Assembly: GCF_004354985.1 (NCBI RefSeq)
Contig: NZ_SMSK01000021.1
Location: forward strand, 30,151-94,150
Source: Segetibacter sp. 3557_3
GTDB lineage: Bacteria > Bacteroidota > Bacteroidia > Chitinophagales > Chitinophagaceae
Direction of reading: 5' to 3'
Length of the DNA stretch: 64,000 nucleotides
In this document: in pieces, positions 36,766 to 45,650 of the stretch
How positions within the stretch are numbered: position 1 is the first letter of the stretch
How the letters are laid out: the number at the start of each line of letters is the position of its first letter
Made by a program: the position numbers and the translations under genes
Notes under the pieces: generated by a model
Database searches by the model: none
What the model was told of the DNA's origin: nothing
What the model saw: only the letters and a program-made list of their open reading frames with translations

Positions 36766-38634
36766 ATGAACATTATATTCAGACTTTGTATTCTGATAAT
36801 GGTATCGATCACTTCTTTTTCCTGCAAGAAGGATTTGTTAGATACTGAACCTACAACGATTCTTTCCGACGATCAAATATGGAATGACCCAAAGTTGGTA
36901 ACAGCCGTTTTAGCCAATATGTATAACCGGCTTCCAAGATACTCCTCTACAATATCCGGCACGGAGAACTTTGCCATTTTTGACGAGGGTATGTGGTCGG
37001 GGTTAACCAACCAGGACCTGGAAATACGTAATAACCTTCCTGAATATGCATATGATCGCTGGCGCTATTGGGACTACACCCTGGTACGTGATATTCATGT
37101 AGCCCTGGATCAGATCAATGCGGCCACGTCATCAGCAATGACAACTGCAGTAAAAAACCAGTTTGCTGCTGAGTTTCGTTTTTTGAGAGCAATGGTGTAT
37201 TTCGAGATGGTAAAAAGAATGGGTGGTGTGCCCCTGGTCACTACACAATTAATTTATGATTTTAAAGGCGATGTTACGCCTTTACGGAAAGCCCGCAGTA
37301 AAGAGGAAGAGATCTACGACTTTATTGGTAGTGAAGCTGATGCAATTAAGGATGTAATTGGAAATGCCGGCAACGCAAGAAGGGCCAATAAGTATGCGGT
37401 ACTGGCTTTAAAAAGCAGGGCAATGCTTTACGCCGGCTCTTTAGCTAAATATAATAACACCCCTGGTTTTACTAAGGTCGCCACCGCCGGTGGAGAGGTA
37501 GGTATTCCTGCTTCAAGAGCCACAGAGTATTATCAAAGATCATTGGTCGCTTCCAATGAAATCATCAACAGCGGCGTTTATGCCCTTTATAAAGGAAATG
37601 CAAATCTCGGTGAGAATTTCTGGGAGGCTTTGACAAACAAATCTGGTAATAGAGAGGTTATCCTGGTTAACGATTACAATAAAGCACAGGGCAGAAGACA
37701 CACCTTTCCATTTTTAATGACGGCCCCATCACTGCGTGAAGAGTCAGGTACTTCACAAGCTGATGTTGTGCCATCTTTGAATTTGGTTGAAAGCTTCGAG
37801 TATACTGATGCCCCCGTGGGAACATTGAAAGGTGTAGGTACCGGTAGCAATACTGCAGCAGGCCAGGCTGCCTGGATATTCTATGATAGGCTTGAGGATA
37901 TTTATGCCAAGAAAGATGCCCGTTTATATGGCACGGTCATGTACGCAGGTTCTACATTTGCTAATAAGCCCTTGCAAATACTGGCAGGCACCTATACGTG
38001 GAATGCCACTACTAATAAATATGATAGAGCGGAAAGTAACCCAGGTGGAGCGGTGACAGGCATTGATGGTCCGTCCCGCAACCAGCAAAACGTATCGAAC
38101 ACAGGATTTTACATTCGCAAATACATGGATGCTGCGCCGGGCTCAGCTACTACTACAATTGGCAGCGATGTGTGGTGGGTAATGTTTCGTCTCGGCGAAA
38201 TATACCTCAATGCTGCTGAGGCTTCTTTCGAATTGGGCTTGCCTGAAGCATTAACCCATGTCAATAAACTTAGAGAAAGAGCCGGTTTCCCTGCTAACAG
38301 CATTACTTCACTTACAATAGATCGTATACAAAATGAGCGGAGGGTAGAGTTGGCTTTTGAGGACCATCGCCTCTGGGATGTTATTCGTTGGCGTATAGCG
38401 GATAAAATATGGGGTGGGGCACAAACCCCGGCAACTGCTAACATCTATGCCCTTTACCCTTACCGGATCGTTCATCCCGGCAATCCCAACCATGGCAAAT
38501 TCGTATTTGATAAAATTGTTGCTCCGCGCTTTTTAGCACCAAGGTTCTTCAGACAGGGTAATTATTATGCATCCATTTCCGACAATGTTATCAACAATAG
38601 TGGTAACCTAATTATCCGTAATCCATTCCACTAA
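36766..38634 (+). CDS. SusD/RagB family glycan-binding lipoprotein (GH39/GH51 locus)
   Basis: A 622-residue surface lipoprotein with lipobox ITSFSC and Cys20. SusD features are FRFLRAMVYFEMVKRMGGVPLV near residue 145, the TPR helices, WWVMFRLGEIYLNAAEASFELG and RIQNERRVELAFEDHRLWDVIRWRIADK near the C-terminus. At 622 residues it is on the long side for the family. It pairs with SusC2 (9-base gap) and is followed by the DUF3823 gene after 10 bases, so the three form one operon. Confidence 0.96.
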   Translation: MNIIFRLCILIMVSITSFSCKKDLLDTEPTTILSDDQIWNDPKLVTAVLANMYNRLPRYSSTISGTENFAIFDEGMWSGLTNQDLEIRNNLPEYAYDRWRYWDYTLVRDIHVALDQINAATSSAMTTAVKNQFAAEFRFLRAMVYFEMVKRMGGVPLVTTQLIYDFKGDVTPLRKARSKEEEIYDFIGSEADAIKDVIGNAGNARRANKYAVLALKSRAMLYAGSLAKYNNTPGFTKVATAGGEVGIPASRATEYYQRSLVASNEIINSGVYALYKGNANLGENFWEALTNKSGNREVILVNDYNKAQGRRHTFPFLMTAPSLREESGTSQADVVPSLNLVESFEYTDAPVGTLKGVGTGSNTAAGQAAWIFYDRLEDIYAKKDARLYGTVMYAGSTFANKPLQILAGTYTWNATTNKYDRAESNPGGAVTGIDGPSRNQQNVSNTGFYIRKYMDAAPGSATTTIGSDVWWVMFRLGEIYLNAAEASFELGLPEALTHVNKLRERAGFPANSITSLTIDRIQNERRVELAFEDHRLWDVIRWRIADKIWGGAQTPATANIYALYPYRIVHPGNPNHGKFVFDKIVAPRFLAPRFFRQGNYYASISDNVINNSGNLIIRNPFH

Positions 38635-38644
38635 ACTATCTACA

Positions 38645-39316
38645 ATGAAGCTGAATATATATTTTGTTGGCGCCCTTATCCTGTTGCTGTTATCGGCCTG
38701 TGAAAAAGACAATCTTAAAGAGCCTACTTCCGTTCTTTCGGGCAACGTCACGTTCCAGGGCCAGCCCATAGGCGTTCGTTCAGACAGGGTACAATTTGAA
38801 ATCTGGCAACGTGGTTTTGCCTTCTTTACAAAGATACCGTTGAATATTGCCCAGGATGGAAGTTTTAAGGCCACCCTTCACGATGGTGATTATAAGCTTG
38901 TCCGACTCCCTAACGCCGGACCCTGGCTTAACAATACCGATACAATAAACGTTTCTCTTAAAGGAACTGCTTCAGTAGACATACCTGTAGAACCTTATTT
39001 TGTTATAAAGAATCCAAGCTTCACCAGGAATGGTACGAATGTGTCGGCAACATTTACAGTTGAACAAAATGGCACCCATAGCCGGACACTTGAAGCCATT
39101 AAATTTTTCCTTGGCCGTTATTATATTCTTGATCTAGGTAACAATGCAGCTAGCAGAGATGCTGCGGGTCTTGTACTTGGTCAACCGATAACGATAACGT
39201 TGGCTATTCCGCCGGCAATTGCAAACGACGATTTTATTTTTGCCAGGGTGGGTGTAAAAACCAGGGACATTGGTGAGTATCTATATACCGTTTCCGAACG
39301 GATACAGTTAAAATAA
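38645..39316 (+). CDS. DUF3823 domain lipoprotein
   Basis: A 223-residue lipoprotein (lipobox LLLLSAC, Cys19). The first half (about 28-115) is a beta-sandwich-like DUF3823 domain: LSGNVTFQGQPIGVRSDRVQFEIWQRGF and DGSFKATLHDGDYKLVRLPNAGPW. The second half is a further beta domain (about 118-223) found with it. DUF3823 proteins are encoded directly after SusD in many Bacteroidota loci and are presumed to sit on the outside of the outer membrane and bind glycan, but no direct function can be read here. It begins 10 bases after susD2. Confidence 0.9.
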   Translation: MKLNIYFVGALILLLLSACEKDNLKEPTSVLSGNVTFQGQPIGVRSDRVQFEIWQRGFAFFTKIPLNIAQDGSFKATLHDGDYKLVRLPNAGPWLNNTDTINVSLKGTASVDIPVEPYFVIKNPSFTRNGTNVSATFTVEQNGTHSRTLEAIKFFLGRYYILDLGNNAASRDAAGLVLGQPITITLAIPPAIANDDFIFARVGVKTRDIGEYLYTVSERIQLK

Positions 39317-39525
39317 AGTGGGATACATACACTCTTCCTCTGCTAAACTTAAAGACATAACTAAGTAGCCGGAAATCAAAAAACTTAGGACCTTACAACC
39401 GGGCTACCTATTACTGGGGCATATCCCAAACCGACGGCACAAGAATGCGCCGCCATGGCTCTTCGAAACCCAGCCAATAGTAGTACTTTCCATCAATATT
39501 CTCAATCAACATTCAAACAGTTACA

Positions 39526-41220
39526 ATGCTTTCCAAAATGAAACTGCTTATCACTTGCGCGCTTTTCTTTTGCTTATTTTCTGCTTGGGCGCAGCAATCC
39601 TCCAACAACGCCAGCATAACGGTTGACTTTAGTAAGCCCGTTGGCGACATGTATCCCATGTGGGCATGGTTTGGATACGACGAGCCAAACTATACTTACA
39701 TGAAAGACGGTAAAAAGTTGTTGAGTGAGATTGCTGCATTGAGTCCTGTGCCCGTATACGTTCGTGCACATAGCCTCATGGTTACTGGTGATGGTGTGCC
39801 AGCTCTAAAGTGGGGCAGCACCAATATGTATACTGAAGATGCCAATGGTAACCCCGTGTACAGCTGGAACATCGTAGACAGCATATTTGATACCTATGTT
39901 CAACGCGGCATGAAACCGCTTGCGCAAATTGGTTTTATGCCGGAAGCACTAAGCACAAAGCCACAGCCATACAAACACAACTGGAAGCCCGGAGACAAGT
40001 ACACCGACATCATGACCGGCTGGAGTTATCCGCCAAAGGATTACAATAAGTGGCGCGAGCTCGTTTACCAGTGGGTTAAACATTGCGTGGAGCGTTATGG
40101 TAAAAAAGAAGTTGAGAGTTGGTATTGGGAAGTATGGAACGAGCCCAATGGCCATTACTGGCAGGCCTCAATGGAGGAGTTTTTTAAGCTTTATGACTAT
40201 GCCGCTGACGGGCTTAAAAAGGCATTGCCGACTGCAAGGATCGGCGGTATTAACATAGCCGGGCAAAGAAGCGAAAGAGCAAAGCAGTGGACCAACGGCT
40301 TTATTAAGCACGCCATCAGCGGTACGAACTATGCAACAGGTAAAATTGGCTCGCCTATGGAAGCAATACTGTTTCATGCCAAGGGCGAACCCCGGCTGGT
40401 AAATGGTGTGGTGCGCATGAATATGGCACCACAGCTGCAGGATATTGCTGCGGGTTTTCAAATCGTTTCCTCTTATAACGAAACAAAAAACCTTCCGGTC
40501 ATTATTGGAGAAAGCGACCCCGAAGGTTGTGCTGCCTGCGGTATGGCCACTAATCCGCAGAATGCCTATCGCAATGGTACCATGTACAGCAGTTATACGG
40601 CCGCATCTTTTGCCCGTAAGTACCTGTTGGCCGATCAGTATAAAGTTAATTTTCTGGGCGCTGTATCATGGTCGTTTGAGTTTGAGAACCAACCCTGGTT
40701 TTATGGTTTTCGCGACCTGGCAACCAACGGGGTTGATAAACCTGTTCTAAATGTATTTCGCATGTTTGGTAAAATGAGTGGCAAACGTGCAAACGTTCAA
40801 AGCAGTCGTATGACCCCGCTTCAAAACATTGTTGACAGCAGTGTCAGGGGAAGTCAAACCGAAATTGGAGCCCTTGCTTCGATTGATAAAAAGACAGCCG
40901 GGATCATGGTCTGGAACTATCACGATCTTGATTTGCAGGGCGCACCCGAACCGGTTAAACTAAACATCAGCGGTATACCGGCATCTTCGGTCACCCTTAC
41001 GCATTATACGATTGATAGTGCACACAGCAACAGCTACGAAGTCTGGAAAAAAATGGGCTCACCACAAAATCCTACAAGGGAACAGGTAGCCACGCTGGAA
41101 AAAGCAGGTAAACTGGAGACTGTTGGCAAGCCTGCGAAAAAAGCTGTAAAAGGTGGGAACCTGGTGTTAGATATTGCACTTCCAAGACAGGCCGTTTCGT
41201 TGTTGAAGCTCGATTGGTAA
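39526..41220 (+). CDS. GH39-like glycoside hydrolase (probable beta-xylosidase)
   Basis: A 564-residue secreted protein with signal peptide (about 1-22, ending SAWAQ). The catalytic TIM barrel shows GH39 signatures: PVYVRAHSL, a WYWEVWNEPNGHYW stretch with acid/base Glu206, and likely nucleophile Glu329 in VIIGESDPEG, followed by a beta-sandwich (about 440-564). GH39 enzymes are mainly beta-xylosidases; alpha-L-iduronidase is the other main activity and some act on arabinose or galactose links, so the exact specificity is open. It lies 209 bases after DUF3823 and 127 bases before a GH51 gene on the same strand. Confidence 0.85.
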   Translation: MLSKMKLLITCALFFCLFSAWAQQSSNNASITVDFSKPVGDMYPMWAWFGYDEPNYTYMKDGKKLLSEIAALSPVPVYVRAHSLMVTGDGVPALKWGSTNMYTEDANGNPVYSWNIVDSIFDTYVQRGMKPLAQIGFMPEALSTKPQPYKHNWKPGDKYTDIMTGWSYPPKDYNKWRELVYQWVKHCVERYGKKEVESWYWEVWNEPNGHYWQASMEEFFKLYDYAADGLKKALPTARIGGINIAGQRSERAKQWTNGFIKHAISGTNYATGKIGSPMEAILFHAKGEPRLVNGVVRMNMAPQLQDIAAGFQIVSSYNETKNLPVIIGESDPEGCAACGMATNPQNAYRNGTMYSSYTAASFARKYLLADQYKVNFLGAVSWSFEFENQPWFYGFRDLATNGVDKPVLNVFRMFGKMSGKRANVQSSRMTPLQNIVDSSVRGSQTEIGALASIDKKTAGIMVWNYHDLDLQGAPEPVKLNISGIPASSVTLTHYTIDSAHSNSYEVWKKMGSPQNPTREQVATLEKAGKLETVGKPAKKAVKGGNLVLDIALPRQAVSLLKLDW

Positions 41221-41347
41221 GCCAATGCCGTTTGCTTAAGCTTGTTTGCAGAAACCTGGCGCGTAGCTTATGCACCTGTTTTCCTGGTAGGGCCATGTAG
41301 GCTCTCCGACTCCAATAATCTTCGTATAATCTTTAACAATTGTTTCC

Positions 41348-42943
41348 ATGCCTTTAGCTATAGTCAGAGGTGCACTTCTTACGGTTTCCCTTCACATAGG
41401 GCTTGCTTTAACGGTAACGGCCCAAAATGCCAGGATAAAAATTGACCTCGACCGAACAATAGGTGAGGTTGATAAAAACATCTATGGAAATTTTGTTGAA
41501 CACCTCGGGCGCTGTGTTTATGGCGGCATATATGATCCGGGATCTAAATTGTCGAATAATAGCGGCTTTCGCAGGGATGTGATGTCTGCTGTCAAGGGCC
41601 TTAAGCCTACGATCGTAAGATATCCCGGTGGGAATTTTGTTTCAAACTACAACTGGCTCGATGGGGTAGGACCTAAAGCTGATCGTATCCCTCGACTGGA
41701 ACTTGCCTGGTACACGCTGGAGAGCAACCAGTTTGGAACTAATGAATTCGTCGAGTATGCGCACCAGGCGGGTTTTGAACCTTACTTCTCGGTGAACATG
41801 GGTACAGGTACCATTGAAGAGGCACGCCGTTGGGTGGAATACTGCAACGTGAAAGAAGGCCCTTACTATGCTGAACTTCGTAAGAAACACGGCTATCCCG
41901 ATCCGCACAAAATTAAATATTGGAGCCTTGGTAACGAAATGGATGGCCCATGGCAGATGGGTCATATGAATGCTGAGGATTATACCAAAAAGGCGCGTGA
42001 AGCAGCAAAGCTGATGACCCGCACCTCGCCTGAAATAAAGCTGATTGCAGCGGGTTCCTCAAACTATCGCGAAGGCGCAGATCCTGATCATTGGAACCAG
42101 ACCATCTTACGTGAACTTAAGGATGTTATAGACTACATTGCCCTACACATTTATGTAGGAAATCCCGACAGCAACTATTATAATTTTGTTTCCACCCCGT
42201 TGGTGCTTGAGCAAAGAACAAAGCTGGTGAAAGGTATGATAGACGTGGTAATGCAGAACGCAAACAGGCCGAACCGCGACCCTATCTATATTGCCTGGGA
42301 TGAATATAATGTTTGGTACCGGGCAAGGCGGGGTGCTGCTGCAACCGGCAGAAATGCTTTGGAGGAAAGGTACAACCTGGAAGATGCTCTTGTAATTTCG
42401 GGCTTTCTAAATGCGTTCATCAGGAACGCAGATGTGGTTAAGATGGCTAATATGGCCCAGTTGGTAAACGTTATTGCGCCGATTTTCACTAACGATAAAG
42501 AGATGTTCCGCCAGACAATTTATTTTCCCTTACAGTTGTTTGCAAATAATGTATTCGGAACTGCACTGGATGTTTTTGTTGACTGTAAAACGTACAATAC
42601 AGACAAGTTTTTCCTTGGGTTGAGTGAAACTACTACCCAGCAGAAGAACGTTCCTTACCTGGATGTCTCGGCAACTTATTCGAATGGTGAACTCGTACTT
42701 AATGTCGTAAACCGTCACAAAGACGAGGCAATTACAACAGATATACTTTCTCAAACCGGCACCTTCAGCGGAGCGTTTAGCGTGCAGGAAGTAAACGGGC
42801 CGGGTATAAAGGCGCAAAATGATTTCAATAAAGAGCAGGTAAAAACCACCGAAAAAGCGCCAATTACGGCTACTGGTAATAAGATCACCTATTCATTCCC
42901 CCCGCATTCCTTTACCATGATCCGGGGTAAACTCTCAAGATAA
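41348..42943 (+). CDS. GH51 alpha-L-arabinofuranosidase
   Basis: A 531-residue secreted enzyme (signal peptide about 1-26, ending LTVTAQ) that removes alpha-L-arabinofuranosyl groups from arabinan, arabinoxylan or arabinogalactan. GH51 hallmarks: NIYGNFVEHLGRCVYGGIYDPGS (about 44-66), VRYPGGNFVSNYNWLDGVGP, acid/base Glu197 in YWSLGNEMDGPWQMGH and nucleophile Glu319 in IAWDEYNVWY, then the C-terminal beta-sandwich ending HSFTMIRGKL. It probably ends the second locus. The activity is cytoplasmic in many bacteria, so secretion here fits periplasmic processing. Confidence 0.93.
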   Translation: MPLAIVRGALLTVSLHIGLALTVTAQNARIKIDLDRTIGEVDKNIYGNFVEHLGRCVYGGIYDPGSKLSNNSGFRRDVMSAVKGLKPTIVRYPGGNFVSNYNWLDGVGPKADRIPRLELAWYTLESNQFGTNEFVEYAHQAGFEPYFSVNMGTGTIEEARRWVEYCNVKEGPYYAELRKKHGYPDPHKIKYWSLGNEMDGPWQMGHMNAEDYTKKAREAAKLMTRTSPEIKLIAAGSSNYREGADPDHWNQTILRELKDVIDYIALHIYVGNPDSNYYNFVSTPLVLEQRTKLVKGMIDVVMQNANRPNRDPIYIAWDEYNVWYRARRGAAATGRNALEERYNLEDALVISGFLNAFIRNADVVKMANMAQLVNVIAPIFTNDKEMFRQTIYFPLQLFANNVFGTALDVFVDCKTYNTDKFFLGLSETTTQQKNVPYLDVSATYSNGELVLNVVNRHKDEAITTDILSQTGTFSGAFSVQEVNGPGIKAQNDFNKEQVKTTEKAPITATGNKITYSFPPHSFTMIRGKLSR

Positions 42944-43823
42944 CACCCGTTACGGTTGCAAAGGCGACGCATCGGGTTTGGTGTGGGCAATTTTTAATCA
43001 GGGATTTCCGTGGCTTAACTTTCCGTGTTAACTCCCTATTGCACCGGCGGTCATCTGATGCCTGCTTCATGAGGTACATGACCGCTCTTCGGAAAATATC
43101 CATGAGCCATATCGCGCCCAGTGCTCTGGTTATGCTGTGTACTTAGCATTCACCATGGAGCAGGTAGCACTGCAATTTTCCATTTAGCACTTGTAAATTC
43201 AAATCGAAAAGCTGGTCATCTGTAGCCAGCTATTTGCATTGCTACCTTATCGTTTGATGCTGTAATCCCTCCTGCTGAGAATGGCATGGACATTTACTTT
43301 ATCCTGGCCATCAGCATTGGTCATACATACGAAGCTAAGCACTGTGTAAGCCACCTTCGTGGTGGAGCTTTATGCTGCTTATTGTTATGCAATATAAGTG
43401 AGCGACACCCCCGTCCGAACCGGTTCATCCGGGCGGGCGTCCGAACAGGGTACATCCGGGCGGGCAACCAAAGCTGCCCAATGCACGGATGTTTGTCCCT
43501 AAAAAAATACAATATGGTTTGCAGGCAGCCTTAGTGATGATCACGAAACAATTCGGGGCACTGTACCCCTTTTAGAAAAGTTATACCAGGTAGTTCCAAA
43601 AGCCGTTAAGTGCAACATGCTTCTCTTGTTGATTGTAACTGAAACTTTCAAAGCCGGGCGATATGCTGCCCATAGGATAATGGACCTGTTAACAACAACA
43701 ATAAGCAAAAGCCTTGATACAAATCAATGCTTTTTCTTACCCCTTGTCAATGGACGCAGGCTCCCTTTGAAGCTAGCTTTGCCTTATAAAACAACAACGA
43801 TGTTGTTACTTAAAAACACAATC
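42944..43823. other. Long intergenic region with repeat copy E
   Basis: About 880 bases between the GH51 and YceI genes. Repeat copy E occupies 43392-43511. A frame continues 69 codons upstream of the yceI start without any family resemblance. No RNA gene or operator was recognised. Confidence 0.5.
43392..43511 (-). repeat. Dispersed hairpin repeat, copy E (core duplicated in tandem)
   Basis: Read on the minus strand: T-rich block and GGGACAAACATCC, a spacer, GGTTGCCCGCCCGGATG, then a second core and the arm TGTCGCTCACTTATAT (diverged). On the plus strand the core occurs twice head to tail, at 43412-43437 and 43438-43464, both beginning CGTCCGAAC and ending ATCCGGGCGGG. Confidence 0.65.
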
Positions 43824-44396
43824 ATGAAAAAATTAGTTCTTGTTGCAGCAGCTTTCCTTACGCTTACCGCTTTTACAACCATCAACGGTACCTGGACAAA
43901 TGATGATCCTCACTCGCAACTTGGGTTTACGGTAACTCACCTCGGTATTGCGGATGTATCGGGTACAATCAATGATTTTGATGTAACCATTAAATCAACG
44001 AAGCCCGACTTTAGTGACGCAGCTGTCGAATTGATCGCCAAAACCAACTCAATCGACACAAGGGTGGAAATGAGGGATAATCACCTGAAAAGTGCCGACT
44101 TCTTTGATGTGGAAAAATACCCGGCTTTAACTTTCAAAAGCACCGGTATCACTTCAACAGGCAAAGACCAATACAAGCTTTCCGGCAACTTAACCCTTCA
44201 TGGTGTGGTAAAGCCCATAATTATGAACCTGGTGTATAAAGGCACCGTTGAAAATCCAATGAGCAAAAAGCAAACAGCGGGTTTTCAGCTTACCGGTACA
44301 ATCAAACGTTCTGAATTTGGGATCGGTGATAAATTTCCTGCAGCTAAGGTCAGCGACGAAGTGCGCATTAAAGCAGACGGCGAGTTTGTACAATAA
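43824..44396 (+). CDS. YceI family protein
   Basis: A 190-residue secreted protein starting at ATG 43824, directly before a signal peptide (KKLVLVAAAFLTLTAFT). The lipocalin-like YceI barrel is clear: DDPHSQLGFTVTHLGIADVSGTINDFD, VEMRDNHLKSADFFDVEKYPALTFKS, LTLHGVVKPIIMNLVYKG and RSEFGIGDKFPAAKVSDEVRIKADGEF. YceI proteins bind isoprenoid or other lipids in the periplasm. An upstream in-frame extension lacks any recognisable feature and is left out. The gene appears to stand alone. Confidence 0.93.
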   Translation: MKKLVLVAAAFLTLTAFTTINGTWTNDDPHSQLGFTVTHLGIADVSGTINDFDVTIKSTKPDFSDAAVELIAKTNSIDTRVEMRDNHLKSADFFDVEKYPALTFKSTGITSTGKDQYKLSGNLTLHGVVKPIIMNLVYKGTVENPMSKKQTAGFQLTGTIKRSEFGIGDKFPAAKVSDEVRIKADGEFVQ

Positions 44397-44564
44397 CGTG
44401 ATCAGCAGAAAATTGTTGGTGTATGATTTCCATAGAACGGGATTTTGGATAGGAAGCATACCAGGGCTTATTCGTTAATTACGTCGTGGTAATAGTAATT
44501 CACCTTGAAATATTAACCAGCTTTTGACGACAGGTTGTTAAATTAGTATACTTAAAATCTGATC

Positions 44565-45071
44565 ATGAGTACACCATATAGCATACCGGCACAAACAAGA
44601 ATAGGGCATGTTCACTTAAAGGTGGCAGACCTCAAGCGTTCCCTCGCATTTTATTGTGACCTCCTGGGTTTCGAATTGATGGCGATGTACCACGACAATG
44701 CTGCCTTTATATCAGCCGGCAAATACCATCACCATATTGGCTTGAATACCTGGCACAGCAAAAACGCTCCTCCTGCTCCGCGTGATGGAGTAGGACTTTA
44801 CCATACAGCCGTGCTTTATCCGACGAGAAAGGACCTTGCAAATATTTATAAGAGGCTCCTGCAAGCAAACTATCCAAACATTGGTTCTTCCGACCATGGC
44901 GTGTCTGAAGCCTTGTATATACGCGACCCGGATAATAACGGGGTTGAATTATACTGGGACAAGCCAAGGGAAGCATGGTCGTGGAAAGCCGATGGCAGCC
45001 TGGAGATGTTTGTAGATCCGCTTGACCTCGGGGACTTACTTCGGCAAGCTGACGAGGATGACAATGCCTGA
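44565..45071 (+). CDS. VOC family (glyoxalase/extradiol dioxygenase fold) protein
   Basis: A 168-residue protein of the vicinal-oxygen-chelate superfamily with one and a half beta-alpha-beta-beta-beta modules. Likely metal ligands are the His in IGHVHLKVADL (about residue 15-17), the His in GLYHTAVLYP (about 80) and the Glu in NNGVELYWDKP (about 126). The opening KRSLAFYCDLLGFELM and the YIRDPDNNGVELYWD end are typical of catechol-2,3-dioxygenase-like and fosfomycin-resistance-like members. The substrate cannot be deduced. The following GNAT gene starts 44 bases later on the same strand and may be co-transcribed. Confidence 0.9.
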   Translation: MSTPYSIPAQTRIGHVHLKVADLKRSLAFYCDLLGFELMAMYHDNAAFISAGKYHHHIGLNTWHSKNAPPAPRDGVGLYHTAVLYPTRKDLANIYKRLLQANYPNIGSSDHGVSEALYIRDPDNNGVELYWDKPREAWSWKADGSLEMFVDPLDLGDLLRQADEDDNA

Positions 45072-45115
45072 TTGCAGCAATTCAGAAACCATCACGCTCA
45101 AAGGGACAGGGGCCT

Positions 45116-45625
45116 ATGTTAAGAGATGCGACGATTGATGACATACCGGGAATTCAACGGGTACGAAATTCAGTAACGGAAAACACCTTGTCTGATCCTG
45201 CTTTGGTGAGTGACGAGGATTGCGGGCTATATCTTACAAAAAGAGGAAAGGGTTGGGTATACGAAATCAATGGGGAAATTGCAGGTTTTGCCATCGTTGA
45301 CCTGGCAGGCAAAAACATCTGGGCCTTGTTTATTCATCCCCGATACGAAGGGCAGGGCATCGGACAACTTTTACACGACACGATGCTCGACTGGTACTTC
45401 CATCAGACATCGGAGAAGATCTGGCTTGGTACAGCACCCAACACCAGGGCGGAGTTGTTCTACCGGGGTTTAGGTTGGACAGCAGTTGGTGTACATGGCA
45501 AGGGTGAAATCAAGTTTGAAATGACAATGGATGTATGGAGCACAAGGAGATTACAAAATAAACAAGGGTGTTTGCTTTCCTGTAATGATAACCCCACCTC
45601 GAAAGCAAACACCCTTATGTTATAA
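45116..45625 (+). CDS. GNAT family N-acetyltransferase
   Basis: A 169-residue GNAT protein: N-terminal LRDATIDDIPGIQRVR, strand EINGEIAGFAIVDL, motif A ALFIHPRYEGQGIGQLLHDTMLDW with the acetyl-CoA pyrophosphate loop (EGQGIG), and NTRAELFYRGLGWTAVGVHGKGEIKFEM. The last 25 or so residues after MDVWSTRR have low complexity and are encoded by a 16-base inverted repeat (45564-45616) that looks like a terminator, so the original stop codon may have been lost. It probably forms a unit with the VOC gene 44 bases upstream. Substrate unknown. Confidence 0.88.
   Translation: MLRDATIDDIPGIQRVRNSVTENTLSDPALVSDEDCGLYLTKRGKGWVYEINGEIAGFAIVDLAGKNIWALFIHPRYEGQGIGQLLHDTMLDWYFHQTSEKIWLGTAPNTRAELFYRGLGWTAVGVHGKGEIKFEMTMDVWSTRRLQNKQGCLLSCNDNPTSKANTLML
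45564..45616 (-). terminator. Long hairpin between convergent genes, probable terminator
   Basis: A perfect 16-base inverted repeat (AAGGGTGTTTGCTTTC and its mirror) with a 21-base loop, between the plus-strand GNAT gene and the minus-strand haloperoxidase-like gene. On the minus strand it is followed by a T-rich stretch (TTGTTTATTTTG), so it best fits as terminator of the haloperoxidase-like gene. On the plus strand it overlaps the end of the GNAT frame. Confidence 0.7.
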
Positions 45626-45650
45626 AAAGATTTCGCTTATAAAATAGTTG

